A DNA stretch of 10,242 nt from an uncultured Collinsella sp. (lineage in GTDB: Bacteria > Actinomycetota > Coriobacteriia > Coriobacteriales > Coriobacteriaceae), in contig CAUBMI010000067.1 of the NCBI GenBank assembly GCA_958436995.1, forward strand, positions 1 through 10,242, in the 5' to 3' direction. The position numbers and the translations under genes were made by a program. This document shows, piece by piece, positions 6,982-10,242 of this stretch. The number at the start of each line of letters is the position of its first letter. Position 1 is the first letter of the stretch. The notes below the pieces were generated by a model. The model made no database searches, had not been told where the DNA came from, and saw only the letters and a program-made list of their open reading frames with translations.

Positions 6982-7812
6982 ATGGGTTGCGAACACGCAC
7001 AGGCCGCCGGCGGACAAACGTCGCCGTCGCAATTTGAGGAGAACACGCTGTCCGAGGTCAAGCGCGTCATCGCCGTGCTTTCCGGCAAGGGCGGTGTCGG
7101 CAAGTCATTTGTCACCGGTGCCATCGCCACCGAGCTTGCCCGTCACGGCCACAAGGTCGGCGTCCTCGATGCCGACATCACCGGTCCCTCTATCCCCAAG
7201 ATGTTCGGTATGAGTGGACGCCACGTCCATGCCCTTGGCAACCTTATGCTGCCCGAAATCTCCGAGCACGGCGTCAAGGTCATGAGCTCCAACCTGCTGC
7301 TCCAAAACGAGACCGACCCCGTCCTTTGGCGCGGTCCGGTCATCGCAGGCGCCATTAGGCAGTTCTGGAGCGAGACCTCGTGGGGCCCCATCGACTACCT
7401 GCTGGTCGACATGCCTCCGGGAACAGGCGACGTCGCGCTCACCGTCTTCCAGTCGCTGCCGGTCGACGGCATCGTCATCGTCACGAGCCCGCAGGATCTG
7501 GTCTCGATGATCGTCGCCAAGGCGGTCAACATGGCCGAGAAGATGAACGTCCCCATTCTGGGCATTGTCGAGAACATGAGCTATATTGAGTGCCCCGACT
7601 GCGGCAAGAAGATCGAGGTCTTTGGCAAGAGCAAGCTCCCCGAGGTCGCAGAGCGCTATAACCTCGACATCTTGGGCCAGCTTCCCATTAATCCGGCACT
7701 CGCCGAGGCCTGCGATAAGGGCGAGGTCGAGACCGCGCTGCCCGATGGCATGTTGCCCAAGGCAGTCTCTGCCGTCGAGGCTATTACCCCGCACGAGACC
7801 GACGAGGCCTAA
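6982..7812 (+). CDS. mrp: Mrp/NBP35-family P-loop ATPase, Fe-S cluster carrier (ApbC-like)
   Basis: Mrp/ApbC proteins are cytosolic homodimers that bind and pass on [4Fe-4S] clusters to apo-enzymes, with ATP hydrolysis. The product is 276 residues. Seen directly: deviant Walker A SGKGGVGKS at 34-42, switch I DADITGPSIPKMFG at 63-76, Walker B LLVDMPPGTGD at 140-150, SPQDLVSM at 169-176, and ENMSYIECPDCGKK at 197-210, with the bridging-cluster pair Cys204 and Cys207. There is no N-terminal MIP18/DUF59 domain, so this is the short form. The N-terminus has only one cysteine (Cys3, in GCEH), fewer than the Nbp35-type N-terminal clusters. The frame opens at 6925, but the ATG at 6982 follows AAAGGAG by 7 nt and is chosen. 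The stop codon abuts the GTG of the next gene (TAAGTG), so the two are cotranscribed and probably coupled. Confidence 0.96.
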   Translation: MGCEHAQAAGGQTSPSQFEENTLSEVKRVIAVLSGKGGVGKSFVTGAIATELARHGHKVGVLDADITGPSIPKMFGMSGRHVHALGNLMLPEISEHGVKVMSSNLLLQNETDPVLWRGPVIAGAIRQFWSETSWGPIDYLLVDMPPGTGDVALTVFQSLPVDGIVIVTSPQDLVSMIVAKAVNMAEKMNVPILGIVENMSYIECPDCGKKIEVFGKSKLPEVAERYNLDILGQLPINPALAEACDKGEVETALPDGMLPKAVSAVEAITPHETDEA

Positions 7813-9084
7813 GTGAACGCGAGCGCCCTCTATGACGTCTTGGTAATCGGCGGCGGGGCTTCAGGCCTCGCCGCCGCCATTACGGCCGCACGCGCTGGCA
7901 AAAGCGTCTGCATCGTTGAGCGCGATGTCGCCTGCGGCCTTAAGCTCCTTGCGACCGGTAACGGCCGCTGCAACCTCTCCAACGAATCGATCGATCCTCA
8001 GCGGTATAACCACCCAGCATTCGTCACATCCGTCATGGGCCCCCAGCCCGAACAAGAGCTTATGGGTTTCTTCTCCTCGCTGGGCATCATGACAACCTCC
8101 GAGGAAGGCCGGCTGTACCCGCGCTCCCTTCGCGCCGAATCGGTGCGCGACGCGCTTCTCAGCGTTTGCGACCGCCTAGGTATCACCTTAATCTGCGGAG
8201 CCAACGTTGCCTCGGCGCACAAAGCTTCCGAAGGCTGGGCACTCCAAATAGACCGTCCAGCGCGGGCACTCAAGGCAAAAAAGCACGACGACCGAAAATC
8301 GGAGCTCCGCTCGCTTCGGAAAGCGCTCGCCGATGTCCCTCGCAAGAACGAGGCCCTGCAGGCACATGCCGTAATTATCGCCACGGGCGGCAACCCCACC
8401 GGTATCGCCGATACGTTTAGCCTCCCCCTCACTTCACTGCGCCCCATCCTCTGCCCCGTATCGGCAACGGTCGTTGGCGATCGGGCGGCATTCAAGACGT
8501 TGGATGGCCTGCGCGTCCGTGCCCGCTTGACGCTCGCCCGCAATCATAATGAGCTCTGGCACGAAGACGGTGAAGTGCTGTTTCGAACCTTCGGTATCTC
8601 GGGTGTCGCTGTCTTCAACCTCTCTCGTCGTATCCAGCACGGCGATACGATCCTGCTCGACGTTTTCCCCGACCTCTCCAAAGACGAGCTGCTCGATACG
8701 CTCAACCGACGCGTTGAACTGCTCGGCCGCTTTTCACCCCGCGATCCCCGTTGGCTCGACGGCATGCTCGCCCCGCAACTCTCCCGCGTCGTCTGCACAG
8801 CGTTCGAGCAGTGCCATCCAGGCTCCAACGATGTCATCCATCTGGTCTCGATCCTCAAGCACTTTAAGCTGTTTGCCGAGGGGACGACCGATGAGCGCTC
8901 GGCGCAGGTCACGCGTGGTGGCGTATCTGTCGAGAGCATCTCAACACCCGTTCTACGCGCGCGCAGCGTTGTCGACGCCCCGCTTTACGTCTGCGGCGAA
9001 GCGCTCGACATCGACGCCGATTGCGGAGGCTTTAACCTTGCGTGGGCCTGGATCTCGGGCATTCGCGCTGCAAGCAGCCTGTAG
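7813..9084 (+). CDS. HI0933/BaiN-family NAD(P)/FAD-dependent oxidoreductase
   Basis: This is a flavoprotein of the HI0933-like family (often labelled aminoacetone oxidase family or BaiN-like). Substrates are unknown for most members. The product is 423 residues, slightly above the usual ~400. Seen directly: the FAD-binding GGGASGLAAA at 13-22, Glu36 of the Rossmann beta-2 (VERD), the family signature KLLATGNGRCNLSN at 44-57, a second dinucleotide-associated ATGG at 190-193, and the C-terminal FAD segment TRGGVSVESI (367-376) and LYVCGEALDIDADCGGFNLAWAWISG (391-416). The GTG start directly abuts the mrp stop codon; no other start lies before the FAD motif, and only a weak CGAGG ribosome binding site precedes it, fitting translational coupling. 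Oddities: a Lys/Arg-rich linker at about 149-182, and the stretch after ATGG runs straight into TFSLPLTSLRPILCPV, without the usual GS-x-G-x-GY...GH segment. The physiological reaction is not predictable. Confidence 0.93.
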   Translation: MNASALYDVLVIGGGASGLAAAITAARAGKSVCIVERDVACGLKLLATGNGRCNLSNESIDPQRYNHPAFVTSVMGPQPEQELMGFFSSLGIMTTSEEGRLYPRSLRAESVRDALLSVCDRLGITLICGANVASAHKASEGWALQIDRPARALKAKKHDDRKSELRSLRKALADVPRKNEALQAHAVIIATGGNPTGIADTFSLPLTSLRPILCPVSATVVGDRAAFKTLDGLRVRARLTLARNHNELWHEDGEVLFRTFGISGVAVFNLSRRIQHGDTILLDVFPDLSKDELLDTLNRRVELLGRFSPRDPRWLDGMLAPQLSRVVCTAFEQCHPGSNDVIHLVSILKHFKLFAEGTTDERSAQVTRGGVSVESISTPVLRARSVVDAPLYVCGEALDIDADCGGFNLAWAWISGIRAASSL

Positions 9085-9094
9085 CCGCGCAGTC

Positions 9095-9100
9095 TATAAT
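9095..9100 (+). promoter_or_regulatory. Perfect -10 hexamer TATAAT upstream of the COG2509 gene
   Basis: TATAAT occurs 10 nt after the HI0933-type gene's stop codon, in an otherwise GC-rich stretch. The -35 region at 16-18 nt spacing lies inside the end of the upstream gene and shows no good TTGACA match. If used, transcription would start near 9107 and the hairpin at 9115-9138 would lie at the very 5' end of the COG2509 mRNA. Confidence 0.35.
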
Positions 9101-9114
9101 CAAAAACGCATTCG

Positions 9115-9147
9115 GGCCGTCTGGGATACCGGACGGCCTCTTTCTTG
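9115..9147 (+). terminator. Intrinsic terminator after the mrp operon
   Basis: GGCCGTC (9115-9121) pairs with GACGGCC (9132-9138) around a 10-nt loop, and a T-rich tail TCTTTCTTG (9139-9147) follows. This is the clearest intrinsic terminator in the window. It lies 31 nt after the HI0933-type gene's stop codon and ends 17 nt before the next start codon, so it separates the two flavoprotein genes or acts as a leader attenuator. Confidence 0.8.
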
Positions 9148-9164
9148 CCTCTAAGGAGACCTCG

Positions 9165-10242
9165 ATGATTGAAATCACCCAAGTCAACGCGTCGCTCGAT
9201 GAAGCCGGCGATGAAAATGCCTGTCTCATTGTTGGCAAGCGAGTCGCCAAGCGCGTCCTACGTTGCAAGGACTCCGAGATCAAGTCCATCGAGCTCCACC
9301 GCAAGTCAATCGACGCTCGCAAAAAACGAGACGTCCATTTTATCCTGAGCTTTCGTGTTGAGCTGACTAGTCCCCACCTCGAGCGAGAAGCGGTCGACAG
9401 CGTTGCCGAGCGTGACCGCTCGCGCGTACGCGCGATAGAAGACGATGAGCCTTCATTCCCCTCCCCCGCCTCCGACGTACCTCAAGAACGCCCTGTCGTT
9501 GTCGGCGCCGGATGCGCCGGCCTTTTCGCTGCGCTTACGCTCGCCGAAGCAGGTCTTAAGCCCTTGCTCATCGAGCGCGGCGACCCGGCATTTCGCCGCT
9601 CGCGGGCGATCGACCTCTTTCTAAAGGAGCGCATCCTCGACCCCGAAAGCAATATCCAGTTTGGCCTGGGCGGCGCGGGGACTTTCTCGGACGGCAAGCT
9701 CAATACGGGAACCAAAAATCCCGCCCATCGCCTTATCCTCGAAACCTTCGTCGAGGCGGGTGCGCCCCGCGATATTCTGTGGGATGCCAAGCCGCACATT
9801 GGCTCCGACATCCTTCCCACGGTCGTCACCGCTATATCTCAGCGCATCGAGCAGCTCGGAGGTGTCGTCCGCTATCGAACGAAGCTCGTCGACATTCGCA
9901 TCGACGCGTCTGGCGCCATCACCGGTATTGATGTCCAATCGTCCCAAGACGCCGCTTGCGAGCCAATCGAGACAAAGCACCTCATCCTCGCCTGCGGGCA
10001 TTCTGCTCGCGATATTTTTGAGCTCCTTAAGGGCCACAACGTGGCCCTCGCACAAAAGACCTTTGCCATGGGCGTTCGCATCGAGCATCCGCAGCGCGAC
10101 ATCGACCGAGTCCAATACGGAGCCTCGGCGGGACATCCTGCCCTCGGAGCAGCCCCTTACAAGCTCGTCGCCCATCTTCCCAACGGCCGCAGCGTGTTCT
10201 CGTTTTGCATGTGCCCCGGCGGGCAGGTTGTCGCCGCCTCTT
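9165..10242 (+). CDS. COG2509-family FAD-dependent dehydrogenase, N-terminal 359 residues, truncated by window edge
   Basis: The family is an uncharacterised group of FAD-dependent dehydrogenases, typically around 460-540 residues. The ATG at 9165 follows AAGGAG by 6 nt, and the frame stays open to the window edge, giving 359 residues. Seen directly: an N-terminal region of about 100 residues with the family segment SIELHRKSIDARKKRDVHF (41-59), then FAD-binding VVVGAGCAGLFAALTLAEAG (111-130) with Glu137, QFGLGGAGTFSDGKLNTGTK (165-184), LILACGHSARDIFELL, FAMGVRIEHPQ and FSFCMCPGGQVVAAS at the cut end. These blocks together are diagnostic of COG2509. The dinucleotide motif reads GAGCAG; relatives commonly have G-x-GPAG, so the Pro-to-Cys change is a small deviation. 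An acidic Ser/Pro-rich linker (about 91-108) joins the two parts. The gene is behind its own terminator-containing leader rather than directly joined to the mrp operon. Substrate unknown. Confidence 0.92.
   Translation, partial: MIEITQVNASLDEAGDENACLIVGKRVAKRVLRCKDSEIKSIELHRKSIDARKKRDVHFILSFRVELTSPHLEREAVDSVAERDRSRVRAIEDDEPSFPSPASDVPQERPVVVGAGCAGLFAALTLAEAGLKPLLIERGDPAFRRSRAIDLFLKERILDPESNIQFGLGGAGTFSDGKLNTGTKNPAHRLILETFVEAGAPRDILWDAKPHIGSDILPTVVTAISQRIEQLGGVVRYRTKLVDIRIDASGAITGIDVQSSQDAACEPIETKHLILACGHSARDIFELLKGHNVALAQKTFAMGVRIEHPQRDIDRVQYGASAGHPALGAAPYKLVAHLPNGRSVFSFCMCPGGQVVAAS

Noticed and set aside
7105..7794. A 229-codon minus-strand frame inside mrp
   Set aside because: It is antisense to a clear P-loop ATPase with all motifs intact; the product has biased composition and no family features.
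1..10242. A mobile element, defence system, CRISPR array or biosynthetic cluster
   Set aside because: Apart from short leaders, the whole window is filled by recognisable conserved housekeeping genes; I see no transposase, integrase, direct-repeat array or cluster of unknown genes.

Overview
The window looks like a chromosomal core-gene segment from a high-GC Gram-positive bacterium. My best guess is the class Coriobacteriia (for example a Collinsella relative). That guess is an inference from the GC-rich codon use, strong AAGGAG-type ribosome binding sites, a polytopic LTA-synthase-family protein, a UvrA with an actinobacterial-style CP-x-H zinc motif, and the pairing of an HI0933-family and a COG2509-family flavoprotein. 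No tRNA, rRNA, CRISPR array, insertion sequence or phage gene is visible.

Left half, minus strand (1-4489). Reading along the minus strand, the order is uvrA (nucleotide excision repair ATPase), then ybaK (Cys-tRNA(Pro)/aminoacyl-tRNA deacylase family), then murJ (lipid II flippase, cut off by the window's left edge). ybaK and murJ are only 3 nt apart and look translationally coupled. uvrA is separated from ybaK by a 132-nt gap that holds a perfect 10-bp inverted repeat and a plausible ybaK promoter.

Divergent gap (4490-4682). It separates uvrA from a plus-strand gene and contains a near-perfect Gram-positive LexA/SOS-box-like palindrome at 4551-4564. This is the most specific regulatory signal in the window and fits uvrA being a DNA-damage gene.

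Right half, plus strand (4683-10242). First comes a multi-pass membrane sulfatase-fold protein of the LTA synthase/phosphoglycerol transferase family. After a gap with a promoter comes mrp, a P-loop Fe-S cluster carrier. An HI0933-family FAD oxidoreductase starts with GTG on the base after the mrp stop codon. After a strong intrinsic terminator comes a COG2509-family FAD-dependent dehydrogenase, cut off by the right edge. A perfect TATAAT hexamer lies just upstream of that terminator, so the hairpin may sit in the leader of the COG2509 gene rather than simply ending the mrp operon.

Overall this is a conserved housekeeping region: envelope biogenesis, translation quality control, DNA repair, Fe-S assembly and redox enzymes. 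I found no convincing new system. The points worth following up are the SOS-box candidate, the promoter/terminator arrangement before the COG2509 gene, and the divergent central region of the HI0933-type protein.
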